Shown here: one piece after another, positions 1 to 10,400 of the stretch
Position numbering within the stretch: position 1 is the first letter of the stretch
How the letters are laid out: every line of letters begins with the position of its first letter
The notes under the pieces: model-generated
Seen by the model: only the letters and a program-made list of their open reading frames with translations
What the model was told of the DNA's origin: nothing
Databases searched by the model: none
Source: Cyanophora paradoxa
Lineage: Eukaryota; Glaucocystophyceae; Cyanophorales; Cyanophoraceae
Assembly (NCBI GenBank): GCA_004431415.1
Contig: QPMI01000599.1
Span: forward strand, 1-64,000
Reading direction: 5' to 3'
Length of the DNA: 64,000 bases
Program-made: the position numbers and the translations under genes

Positions 1-2408
1 CCGACATGAAGAAGCAGCTCAAGAAGGCCAAAGCAGAGCTCGAGCACGAGGCGGCGTGGAAGTTCGTCGAGAACATGTACACCCTCGAGGCGGGCTTCGA
101 CAAGCGCGTCTCGGACAAGCTCGTCGATCTCCTCTTCGAGCCAGGTGCCTGCTAGCGCGGCCCGCGGAAGAGTTCCGTGCCTCCTGCAGCTCAATCTCCT
201 TCCAGGCGTGTTTGCGAGCCTCGATGTCGCCGAAGTCGTGAAGCACTGGACAAACACCGGCCGCATGTCCGCAGAGGTGCAGCGCTAGCGCCATGTTTAC
301 AGATGCTTTGCGAGCTCGCTGCCAATGCACTGATTATGATCGCGACTTCGTTAACGTTATATATAATTAGCGTTGCGGGGCAGGTTGCGCAGCACTACAA
401 GTTCGTGCTCCTCGGGGACGGCGTCCAGCGCAACCCGGAGCACATGGCCGCCGCTTACAGCGTGCGCGCTCACTAGATTTGTTGTGCTTTAGAGAGATCG
501 ATTGCAAATAAAACAAACTTATCTCTCTTTTTCGCAGATTCTTCTGCATTTGAATTACCCGAAGGCGAGCCTAAAGATTGCACTGGTATGTGCTGCGACT
601 GCTGATATCGGTCAAAAGTATATGCTCGAGTCTGATGCGGGTCTCGGATCTGCGCATGCAGGCCGAGGTCATGAAACGAAAGCAAATATTCCTCGAGGAG
701 ACGGAGTCGGGCACCGACGCGGCTACAAAGAGAATGCTCCTTGTCAAGTTGACCGACGCAATCGAGCGGCTCGCGTTGGTACGATACAAGCACGATCGCC
801 TCGAGCTCTCCGGATCCCTTGCTTGCAATGCGTTGCTTGCACACATACGTATACTAGATCTTTATCAAAGCGGGCCGGGCGCCCGGGGCGCAGGTTCATC
901 CAAAGGCAGCGAAGAAACTGAAAATTCGCATGGTGCGTAGTAATTATAACGTCAACGATAACTTTGAATTCGCTATGACATCCTTAAAATTACGCACTGT
1001 TTTTCAGGAGGGAGTGAAGCTCCGCGAAACGCACTTGGGCTCGGACGATCGCAGCATTCCCGAAGCAAAGTGGCGCGTTGGCCAGTCCTACATTGAAGTC
1101 CAGGAAATCGACATGGCCAAGAAGATATTGCAGGCGAAATCTTTTTCTGCGATCTAGATCATGATCCGCGCTCTAATGTACGTCTGAATACGTGCACCCT
1201 TGGGCAGGAAGCCTTGGAGAAGCACAAGAAGGTCATTGGCATCGAGGACAAAGTACTGGTGGGGATTCTTGGTGACCAGGCGGTAGTCCAGGAAAAGTTG
1301 AACGACGAGAAAACTGCTAGGAAGACCTTCGAGGTGGGCAGTGCTAGCGCTGTGGCCATGGCCATGGCCAGCTGCAGTCATCACCCCTTTCATTTTTGCG
1401 ACAACTCTTTTAAGACTGCGCGCTTCAGAGTGCTTTGGCGATGGTCAAGAAGCTGTACGGCCTCGAGCACTTCGAGGTCGCGACCGTCCATCGCAACTTC
1501 GGGAAGTTCCACCTCGGTCGCAAGGGCTACGAACCGGCCCTCGAGCACTTCGACGCGCGCCCTCTGATTGCAATAACAATCGAAGGCCAGAGTCACGCTG
1601 CTGATCGCTTCCTGATCGAGCAGGAGGCGCTGCGCATCCAGAAAATCGTTTACGGAGAGGATCACCTGGAGACGGCGCGGACGAACTTTGCGATCGCTAC
1701 AACGTACGATGTCATGCCCGGGCCGAGCTCGCTTCAAGACAGGGCGAGGGAACTGGCCGAGGTGCTGATCTGCTGATTGATGTCTCATCGATATCGGCGA
1801 TTTGCAATTGATATTGTTTATTCATTTGATACTGCGATTTTCAACGCACAGAACGCGCTCGAAGTTTTCGAAGCGGAGCTCGGAGAATCCAACCCGGAAA
1901 CCAAGCAGGTATGTGTAAATAAACATTACGTATACGCACGTGCAATCTGGCTCTAGATATTAGAGAGTTTCTGACGTCGACTCTATCTCCCTTTCGATCG
2001 CGAAGGTCAAGAAGCTTCTTCAAAAGCTCCCGAAGAACGTCTTCGACCGCATGACGCAAATGTTCGAGAAGGTCTACAGCACCCAGGTGCGCATGCGCTG
2101 CCGTTCTCAGAGGGTTATCACTAATCTTACAATTAATTTGCGATGCGCGTGTGCAGAAACCCCTTGACAGTGATGTTTTGAAGGCTGCATCGAAAGTGGA
2201 GGTCGGCAGCAAGCTGCAAGCGGGCGAAGAGTCCGGCAAAGGCCTTTTTAGCTTGGGCGGTGCTGCTACGAAGGCCAAGAAGCTCACGAAAGGATCCAAG
2301 AAAAAGTTCAACAAAACGGCTGCCCTTGTTGGAGTTGTGCTTCTCGGTCCTGTCGGCGCCGCCGCGGGTTTTCTCGGGCGGGGTCGTAAAAAGACTCCCT
2401 CAGGGTAA
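1..2408 (+). CDS. Kinesin-light-chain-like TPR protein (5' end missing)
   Basis: Thirteen exons fit in frame: 1-144, 207-276, 384-461, 537-584, 662-778, 894-932, 1008-1133, 1208-1333, 1429-1554, 1624-1761, 1852-1908, 2006-2086 and 2157-2408. Exons 7, 8 and 9 are each exactly 126 nt and encode one 42-residue helix-turn-helix unit (for example GVKLRETHLGSDD and KHKKVIGIED), the spacing of kinesin-light-chain TPRs. The amino end is charged and helical. The last exon is Lys-rich and ends in a hydrophobic stretch (LVGVVLLGPVGAAAGFLG) followed by GRGRKKTPSG, so a C-terminal membrane anchor is possible. Two introns (1134-1207 and 1555-1623) start with GC. KLC-type TPRs bind cargo or partner peptides; here the partner is unknown. 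The true start lies left of the window. I am sure of TPRs, less sure it is a true kinesin subunit. Confidence 0.82.
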
Positions 2409-3458
2409 GTTCGCACTCTGCGACATGGTTGGATGGCTCGCGCGGCCATGCGGTATTGATCAAATATTGGGCATGATCTGCTGGGCACTCATTGAATGAT
2501 CATGACCTTGCGCTGTTTTGTTACGTAGTACCTAGGATTCACGTAGCACTTGCGTAACACCGCCCTTGAGCTCTCGTATACGTATACGTAATTAGACTCA
2601 GCTATATATGTTATATATAAATATGTGTGTGACATCACGATCGTACCCGTCTGCCGTTTGGACCCATGCTGTCGGCAGACGTCGACTGGCCGCGACAGGC
2701 GTTTCGGCATCGCCTGGCAATATAGCTGTAGCTATGTAGCTAGCTTGCAAAAACTTGTAGCTTGCAATTGCGATTGCCTGGTAGCTTGTTCAGTCGGGGT
2801 ACACGTGCACGTTAATACGTATACTGTTTTACTGCTTGCACGGGCTAGCACTAGTACTATATATATAGATCGTGGCTAGACACTGTGTAATAGACAGCCA
2901 GGGTGTTGGTGTCTCTATATATGGGGCAGTCGGGGTACCGGTCCCCTTGCAATTAGCATGGATCAATTAAAGCTGCAGCTCATACTACTACTATGATATT
3001 AATTAGCTATAGGCTTCCTCCGGTCCTTCCCACGTGCACTGCTGATCCTGACCTGTTCTTGCGCCCCTTCACCCGATATCGATAAATATATACACACATG
3101 CACACCCTCCCCTCTCCTCCCCCGGCCCCCCTTCCCCTCCTTCCGCCCCCCCCCCCCCCCCCCCCCCCCCCCCGCCCTCCCCCCTAGCCTACGTGAACCC
3201 GGCACCCCCCGGCCGCCCCCACTGCAGCTGCAGGGCCGCGCCCCCCGCTCCGGCCCCCGGGCCCCCCACAGCTCCAGCATGCGGACCGACCTCGCGATCG
3301 CACTGCAGCTGTTCATGATCATGACGCCGGGCTGTCGCGAACACCTGCGCATGATATCGATGCGTGCGCGTGTTTATTTCTTTTGCTACGTCCCCCTAAG
3401 GACCTGCTTGCATATATGTATACGTATAAATTATATCAACGAATCCGATATCGATCGC
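2409..3458. other. Intergenic, palindrome- and C-rich
   Basis: No supportable gene. It holds runs of short palindromes (GTATAC, TATATA, GATATC types), a C-rich stretch around 3100-3260 and a pure C tract. Open frames here are low-complexity. Confidence 0.6.
3146..3173. repeat. Poly-C tract, 28 nt
   Basis: Uninterrupted run of 28 C. One of several G/C homopolymers of 20 nt or more in the window, all outside exons. Confidence 0.95.
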
Positions 3459-3961
3459 ACTACGGCAATTCATGCGATTTTACAATACTATGTCATCATG
3501 ATACTCTGAGACCAGCATCGTACCTAGATTACCTTCTAATTACCTAACCACTGAGGCACATCTCAGACGCATATCTTTACGAACATGAACCGAGCTCATG
3601 CTAAGCTACATTACAGGAGTACGACTTCAGAAAAAGAGGAAAGAAATACACCGAGGGGGTGACTACGACTACGACTACGAGTACGACTACGGGTGGGGTG
3701 GGGTGTACCGAGGGGAGCTCGTGCATGTTGGAGAAGATGACGGAGGAGAGGAGGATGCCGGGCACGAGGCCGCCGGCGCCGGCCGCCAGCCGCTGCAGCA
3801 GCATGCCCCGGTACACGGCTTCCTGCGCGCCGATCGGGTCCGGGTCAGAGGCGCAGGGGAGGACCAGAAGCGGGCGGCGAGGGGCCTGCGGGGTCGGGGC
3901 GCGCCTCGCAGACGGGGGCGACGGCGGCGGTGGCGGCGACGCGGTCCGTCGGGACGCGCCC
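3459..3961 (-). pseudogene. Truncated duplicate of the CPBP protease gene
   Basis: 3691-3961 matches 5505-5775 without gaps over 271 bp. It carries a copy of the motif exon (3709-3822), the intron before it, and the 3' end of the preceding exon. 3459-3655 matches the 3' flank of the intact gene (about 4265-4458). The segment equivalent to exons 5-9 is missing; the join is marked by a GACTAC repeat at 3661-3690. Only five mismatches occur (3836, 3850, 3861, 3865, 3871), all inside the intron-equivalent part. Past 3961 the copy dissolves into G-rich low-complexity DNA, so no full gene is possible. Confidence 0.85.
3661..3690. repeat. GACTAC microsatellite
   Basis: About five hexamer units with one variant, sitting exactly at the left junction of the duplicated protease segment. 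Confidence 0.85.
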
Positions 3962-4264
3962 CGCCTTCTCGGGGGGGAGGGGGAGGGGGAGGGGGGGGGG
4001 GAGGTGGGGGGCGGGCGGCGCGGCTCGTCGGGCGGGGCGGAGGCGGGCGGGCGCGGCAGCGGCTGGGCGGCTCGCCGGGTGGGGCGGAGGAGAGACGGGC
4101 GGGGCGAGGCGCGGCGGGCGCGCGGCGGCGCGGCTCGGCGGGTGGCGGAGTAGTGACGGGCGGCTCAGAGGCGCGGCGGGGGGCAGCGCGGCTCGCAGGG
4201 CTTTTTGTTCCGTTTTCGATTAAAATATCTGAGACCAGCAGCGTACCCGATCTGATTAATATTA
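3962..4264. repeat. G-rich low-complexity block
   Basis: 3962-4200 is GGC/GGGA/GGCGGG-type simple sequence after the truncated duplicate. 4226-4264 has a partial third copy of the flank motif CTGAGACCAGCAGCGTACC. No gene. Confidence 0.7.
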
Positions 4265-4587
4265 CACTACGGCAATCTCACAATTGTAATTTCTGAGACT
4301 GGCAGCGTACCTAGATTACCTTACCTAACTGCATGCTGAGGCACATCTCAGACGCATATCACTAAGAACATGAACCGAGCTCATGCTAAGCTACATTACA
4401 CAAGTACACGTTCAATTCAGGCGACTTAAGGAAAAGAGGAAAGAAATACACTGGCGAAAGTCTACGGACAGAGAAATTAATGCTCGGTTGACTGCCCTAG
4501 GCACGGCAGCGAGCAGAAATAGTGATACACTGCAGCTGGAGCGGAGGAGCCGCTGAGCCCTGCCGCACACACTCGGGCGCCGTCGGC

Positions 4588-6545
4588 TCAGGCGGAGGCT
4601 GCCGTGGCGGGGGCGGGGGCGGCGGCCGCCGCCGCGCTGCCGCCCACGAGAGCGTCCACGGCGATGCACCCGAGGTTGTGCCGCGCGTGCAGCACCACTG
4701 CCGGGGTACCCGGTCATTACTTTGGGGGGGCGGGGGAAGGAGGCGGGCGGGGAAGCGGGGCGCGCACCCGGGACCCACAGGCGGCCGCCGGCGGCGATGA
4801 ACGAGAGGGCGTACATGATTCCCGAGTCGATGCGGATCTGCGTGCGGACACGGGCTCAGGGACGAGCGGCCGGGAAGGGGGCGGGCTGCAGCGGGGGCCA
4901 CCTGGCCGTCGGCGAGGATGTCGGACCAGCCGGGGTGCCCCGCGATGTGGCTGAGGCGCTCGGAGATGTAGCTCGCGTACAGCGCGCCCCGCGGCTGGCC
5001 CTCGATGTGCTCCACGATCGCCCGGCTCTGCGCGCCGGCTCGGGCGGGGCACGGGCGCGCGCGGGGCGAGGGGCGAAGGAGGGGGCGGGCGGACCCACTC
5101 CTTGGCGGCGGCGGCGTCGTCAGTGGTCATGGAGGAGAGGTAGGCCTCGCGCAGGCCGCCCGTGCGGGGGTCGCGGAAGCGGAGCACGTGCCGCGCCGGG
5201 TGCGCCTCCTCGCCGGCCGCGCCCCGCATCGCCTCGGGCAGCTCGCGCTGGAACGCCGCGAAGCGCCGCAGCGCCTCGTCCCACCGCCCGCCCTTGCCGT
5301 GCACCAGCTCCAGCAGGTCCAGGTTCAGCCTGCGCCCCGGTGCAGCGTGAGAGGGCGGAGGGGGGGGGATTGGGCGGGGGTACCTGTGCAGGCGCTGCTG
5401 GATCTCGAAGAAGCGGTGCGGGCACTCGATGCGCGCCGTGCGCAGCAGCGCCGTGACCTGGGAAGGGGGTACGTGGGCGGCGATGTAGGGAACTGGGCGG
5501 GGACGGGTGGGGTGGGGTGTACCGAGGGGAGCTCGTGCATGTTGGAGAAGATGACGGAGGAGAGGAGGATGCCGGGCACGAGGCCGCCGGCGCCGGCCGC
5601 CAGCCGCTGCAGCAGCATGCCCCGGTACACGGCTTCCTGCGCGCCGATCAGGTCCGGGTCAGATGCGCAGGGGAAGACGAGAAGTGGGCGGCGAGGGGCC
5701 TGCGGGGTCGGGGCGCGCCTCGCAGACGGGGGCGACGGCGGCGGTGGCGGCGACGCGGTCCGTCGGGACGCGCCCGGCCGCCTCGCGGAGCACCGCCTCG
5801 GCCGTCCACGAGTGCCCCGCCTCGTCATGCGCGGCGCGGGCCTCCGAGTTGCGCTGCAGCGCCTCGAGGCGCGCCGAGGACCAGAGCTCGTGGCTCAGCG
5901 CCCCGTACACGTAGAACGAGAGCCCCACGAAGATGCCCAGCGTCGCCGGGCTGCGCGGCGCGTCAGTGGCGGGCGCACGACGGCGCGGGGCGGCGCCGGC
6001 TCGCCTGCGGCGGAAGAGGAGGAGGTGGTCCCTGACGGCGGCCTCGCCGCAGGCGGGGACGGGGTTGAAGCGGCGCAGGAGGGCGTAGAGGGCGACGGTC
6101 GAGCCGTGTATGCTCAGGTTGGTGCGCGTGAGGAAGTCGAGGGCCGAGTCCAGCGGCCCGCCGGCCCCCTCGCACGCCCCACGTGCCTCCGCCATCCGCT
6201 CCCGGGCGACGTCGTCGATCACGCCTGCGCCGACCGCGGCCGCGACTGCCGAAGGCATCAGAAGGGCGTCTGCGGCCGGGCGTGCGGATCGGGCGGGCGC
6301 ACGGCAGAGCAAAGTCTCGCGTGCGCCGAAGGCGACCTTGTCCCCGAGCGTCCGCGCGCGGGCGCCCCCCGCCGCTGATGTCTCCGCAATAGGGACGGCA
6401 TCCTGTGCCCGGCCGGATGCCTGCGCGGGCCGCCGCCGGCGCAAATTATGGGGGGAACCCAAACCGCTTCGGCGCGCGGGTGTGCCGGAGCGGCGCGCAC
6501 CTGAGCAAATAGCCTCGATAACCGCTGGGCGGTGGCTCGGAACAT
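4588..6545 (-). CDS. CPBP (CAAX/Abi-type) intramembrane protease
   Basis: Nine exons on the minus strand: 6501-6545, 6005-6420, 5719-5950, 5523-5636, 5384-5457, 5095-5329, 4902-5027, 4768-4837 and 4588-4697 (stop at 4588-4590); about 470 residues. Three CPBP signatures are present. EEAVYR (EExxxR) is formed across the junction of exons 3 and 4. FSNMH (FxxxH) is in exon 4. HARHN (HxxxN) is in exon 9. The family cleaves or otherwise acts on membrane substrates and includes Rce1 CAAX proteases and plastid paralogues; the substrate here is unknown. The short N-terminus MFRATAQRLSRLFAQ looks like an organelle targeting peptide. TLGIFVGLSFYVYG is a likely membrane segment. An unusual insert of about 145 residues lies between FxxxH and HxxxN. 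Introns 2 and 3 have GC donors. A partial copy lies just downstream. Confidence 0.82.
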
Positions 6546-7400
6546 GTCCGGCCCCAAACAGCTGAGTAACTGCCCTGCTTCCCGATCGTGGGGGTACGCA
6601 AGCTCAGATTCGTCGATTGTACCCCAGCTTCGGCAGTCGCCGCCAGTCGGGCGAGCTCAAAGGAGCGGCGCTCGCCATCGCAGCTCCAGCGGTCGGGCTT
6701 GGCTACGCATCTTCGACGCCTACGCCGCCGGGCGACCCGTGAGCTGCGATCCGACGACGGCGGCGCGCTCGGGAGGCAGTGCGCGCGACGAACGCTCTCG
6801 ATTTCGAATCAGCTGGCGAACGCCGAGCAGAAGCCGCGTTGGCAGCCGCGGAAAGCTCGATCCTCGTAAAGGGACGCCTAGGCCTGCGTTCGAGGAGCGC
6901 GGTTGCACTGCGAAGGGGCGGCGTGCTCAGGCTTCATCGATATCGATGTGGAATCGTTCGTGAAGTGCGCTCCCTTCGCTTCCGTGGCCGGCGCGGCCCC
7001 CGCGGCCGCGCGCCGGCGCCGGCGCCGCGCTGATCATCCACGCGCGCGTGTACTGCGCAGCTAAGCAGGCTTCGAGCTCGCTCTCGAAGACCGCCGCCTG
7101 AGCTGCGCTGCAGCTGGCACCCCGACCCATGTGCATGCATATGCGCGACACCGGATCCCGTACGCGTGGCCATATGCGCATGCATGGCCATGGGCCGGCG
7201 CCCGGCCGCGGGGCCGGCCGCGGTCTTAAGCTTGGAGGCTCTGCGATGCAGAGGCCTAGGAAGAGTTCTGAGGGTTCTGCCTGTACACGTAGTCCTAGGT
7301 ACGCCCCAGTATCCTTGAGCTTTCGCGGCCCTCCGGTCTGATCGATATCATAATCCTCTGCGCAGGCGCTGGCATCGACGTCGCGCTGCGCATACGGGGC
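6546..7400. other. Intergenic or upstream exons of the RING gene
   Basis: Divergent interval between the protease start and the first clear exon of the next gene. Short helical stretches (around 6785-6855, plus strand) could be exons, but I find no frame-consistent splice pair. 7120-7230 is dense in GCATGC, CCATGG, CATATG and GGCCGGC palindromes. Confidence 0.4.
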
Positions 7401-10400
7401 GGCTGCTCGTGTTGCTTCTGGCATTCTGGGACCTGGAGAGTGTCTCTTCTGCGGTCGGCCACGCACGGTCTCCCGGCTCAGCGGATGCACTCGCCTGCGA
7501 AGCCCTGTGCGGGGAGCCCCGCGTCCCCGCCGGCAAGGCCAGTGCGGCAGACCTGGAGTGGCTCGCCCAGAAGCGGCGCCTCGGGCCGGGCGGCGGGGCC
7601 GACGGGGCCGACGGGGCCGACGGGGCTGAGAGCTCGAGCCTCGTGAGGGTGCTCAAGGAGAAGGAGCGGCGCGATCACATGGATCTGCTCCTCGTGCAAC
7701 GGATGTTTCTCGAGCAACTGCCGTTTCCTGGCGGGCACTCGCTCCCTTCGGACTTCGCCGACTTTGCGGACGCGGGGGGTGCAGCCGCCCTCGAAGAGCG
7801 CTTCATGCGGATCTCGTGCGTAATATGTATTCAAGAAATTTAAAATAGAGCGATGTAGTCTCTATTCTGGAGCTTTATTTCTCGTTGACTGGCGTTCTCC
7901 TTTTTACAGCCCGTTGACCCCGTCGAACCTGGAGCAAGGTGACTTGTTCCTTCTCTCGGAGGCGGTGAAGGCAGGGGATTGCTGGATGTTCGCGAGCGCG
8001 GGGTTCGGTCTCCATCTCTGCTGGATGTTCGCGATCCCAGATACCGGGGGCCCTCTCAATTTCGACGTCGATTTCTACAACGCGTCGTCCAGAGCCGCCA
8101 TCGATCGGTTCGGGACGCTCAAGCGGCTGCCGTCGCGGCTCGTGCATCGGGAGATCCCCAAGGACGATGGTGGGCGTGTTGCAGAATATATACATCGCGT
8201 TGCGCTGTTTTTCTGCAGCTCTCCAGACCCCTAATACAACCGATCGGAACCTGCAGACCTGTTCCTATGGGGCGCCGCGTACGGCTTGGACACCGAGATT
8301 CAGCTGATCCATGTCAACAAGTCCGGCCACGTCGCTGCTGCGCTCCCCTTGTTCGCGCCAGACAGCACAGAGCGGCACGAGAAGCGGCGCCTGTCCGACT
8401 TCGGGATCGGCCGCCTCTACCTGCTCCGCTACTTCCACCCGCAGACAGGCGACGTCGTGTACGAGGCGCTGAGCCCGCTGCCGGGCTCGCTCTGCTTGTG
8501 CTCGCCCCCGCTCTCCCGCAATTTTGCGTACGATCGCGACGAGGTCCGTCGGGCTCCGCGCATCTCGGTGCCGTCGGAGCCGCACATTCTCGTTGTAAGG
8601 TCCTGCTCGGCAGGGGCCTACGTATACGCAACAGGAGCAGACGCCGAGTGGGGCCTCATCTTCCGCGGCCGGCTGCAAGGTGCGCATCGCGTGTGTTCAC
8701 GTCTGCATCGATTCACACACCCGGTTCCTACGAGGCGGCTTTATCAACTTGACCCTGCATCGTTTCTTCAAAGAACTTCAATAAGCGCTAATTAAAATAC
8801 TGTCCCGCCTCGCAATTGTGCAGAAATCGGCGAAGCCGCCTCCTCAGGCGGCGAAGCCTCCGTCAAGTTCCAGCAAGGAAGAACCCAGGCCCGCGGCTGC
8901 GGCTGCCGCCGCGTCGACGTCTAGCCCGCGGCCGTGTCCCAGTGGGCCAGCTGCGAGCGCGAGCGCGAGCGCTCAGCCTTCAGCTTCGGCAGCGATCGCG
9001 CCTCCAGCATGCGCAGCACCTGCGCCGCGTCCGCGTCCAAAGAGCTCGCCTCCGATCGCGAGCTCGAGCGCCGCACCGCATCCAGCTTCGGTGCGCGCCC
9101 GCCCCAACATCAAAGCGGGAGCATTTCGCGTCTCTGAATCCTAGCTGAATTCCACACACGCGCGCGCGCGCGCAGGCCGAGGACGCCGGTACCGATGCAA
9201 TCGCCGATGCGATCAAGTTCCCAGGTGCGTTGTTTATAATTACAGCGCTCCGGATCCCGCAAATTTAGAGCTCTCTCGCCTTGGCGAAGTTCTCGATCTA
9301 AGCAGATTAATATTCTGAATACCCGCCTGGACGTGCAGACTGCGCCGCCCTGTGCGGAGAGCCGCACATCCCCGCCAGCAAGGCCAGCACGGCGGACCTG
9401 GAGTGGCTCGCCCAGAAGCGGCGCCTTGGACCGAGCGGCGGCGGCGGCGGTGGCAGGGCCGAAGGCATCGTGAGCAGCCTCAGCGAGCAGCAGCGCAGCT
9501 TCCACGCGCGGCAGAGCTCCACTAAGCGTGAGCACCTCGGGCCTGAGCCGCTCCTTCTTTTCTCCGACTTCGCAGACGAGGAGGGCGCGCCCGCCCTCCG
9601 AGAGCGCTTCGTTCGACTGGAGTGCGCCAATTATCTGATTCAATTATCGTCATATTAATAAATCACTGTGTCAAGAATAGAGTTTAAATCGCAAGCGCAT
9701 GGCCTTCATTCCCACTGGCACTTTTTGGGGCCAGCTTATGACCATGCGCCCTCGATCCAGCCCGGCGGGCCTGGATCTAGATTGGGGCGTTTCCGATTGG
9801 TGGAAGACCGTCGACGCTCTGGCGGTGGCCGACAGCTGGGCGTTCGCGGAAGCGGGCTACCACCTCAACCGCACGCGGCTCGACGACGACGACTTCTACA
9901 GCACGGCCTTACGGCTCAAGATCGAGCTGGCGCCGGCGTTCGACCGGTACCCGAAATCGGATCTCGCGGCGTCTTCAGGAGAAGGTGCAACACTTGCGCC
10001 TACTCACTTAAACGGCCCTTCGAATTCATATACTACGTTTCTGCAGACCTTCGTGCTGTTGATCTCTCACCTCGCGCCCTCGAAGAGTCGCGTTTCCAGG
10101 CCGCTGCTACGGCGCTCGACACTGAAATTCAGCTCATCCTCGTCGATGAGTCCGGCCGCGTCACCGCCTTGCCCCCGTTTGCCCCGAACAGCACCGATCG
10201 TGAGAAGCGACGCCGGCAGCTGTCTGACTTTGGCATCGGGCGCCTCTACGTCCTGCGCTACTATGTACTCGATCCTATCGCTGACTACCTCGTCTACGAG
10301 GCTCTTGGTCTGCGGGCGGCCTCGGGCGCCTCCGGATCCTGTGCCTGCTCCCCGCCCCTGCCCCGCAACTTCGCATTGCCGACATGTAGCCCACGACCGT

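Noticed and set aside
19-330. Minus-strand open frame of 103 residues with a fairly protein-like start
   Set aside because: It overlaps two splice-consistent plus-strand exons of the TPR gene (1-144, 207-276); its second half is Arg/Ser-rich shadow.
3598-4296. 232-residue plus-strand frame rich in Arg and Gly
   Set aside because: Antisense shadow of the duplicated protease exon plus G-rich simple sequence.
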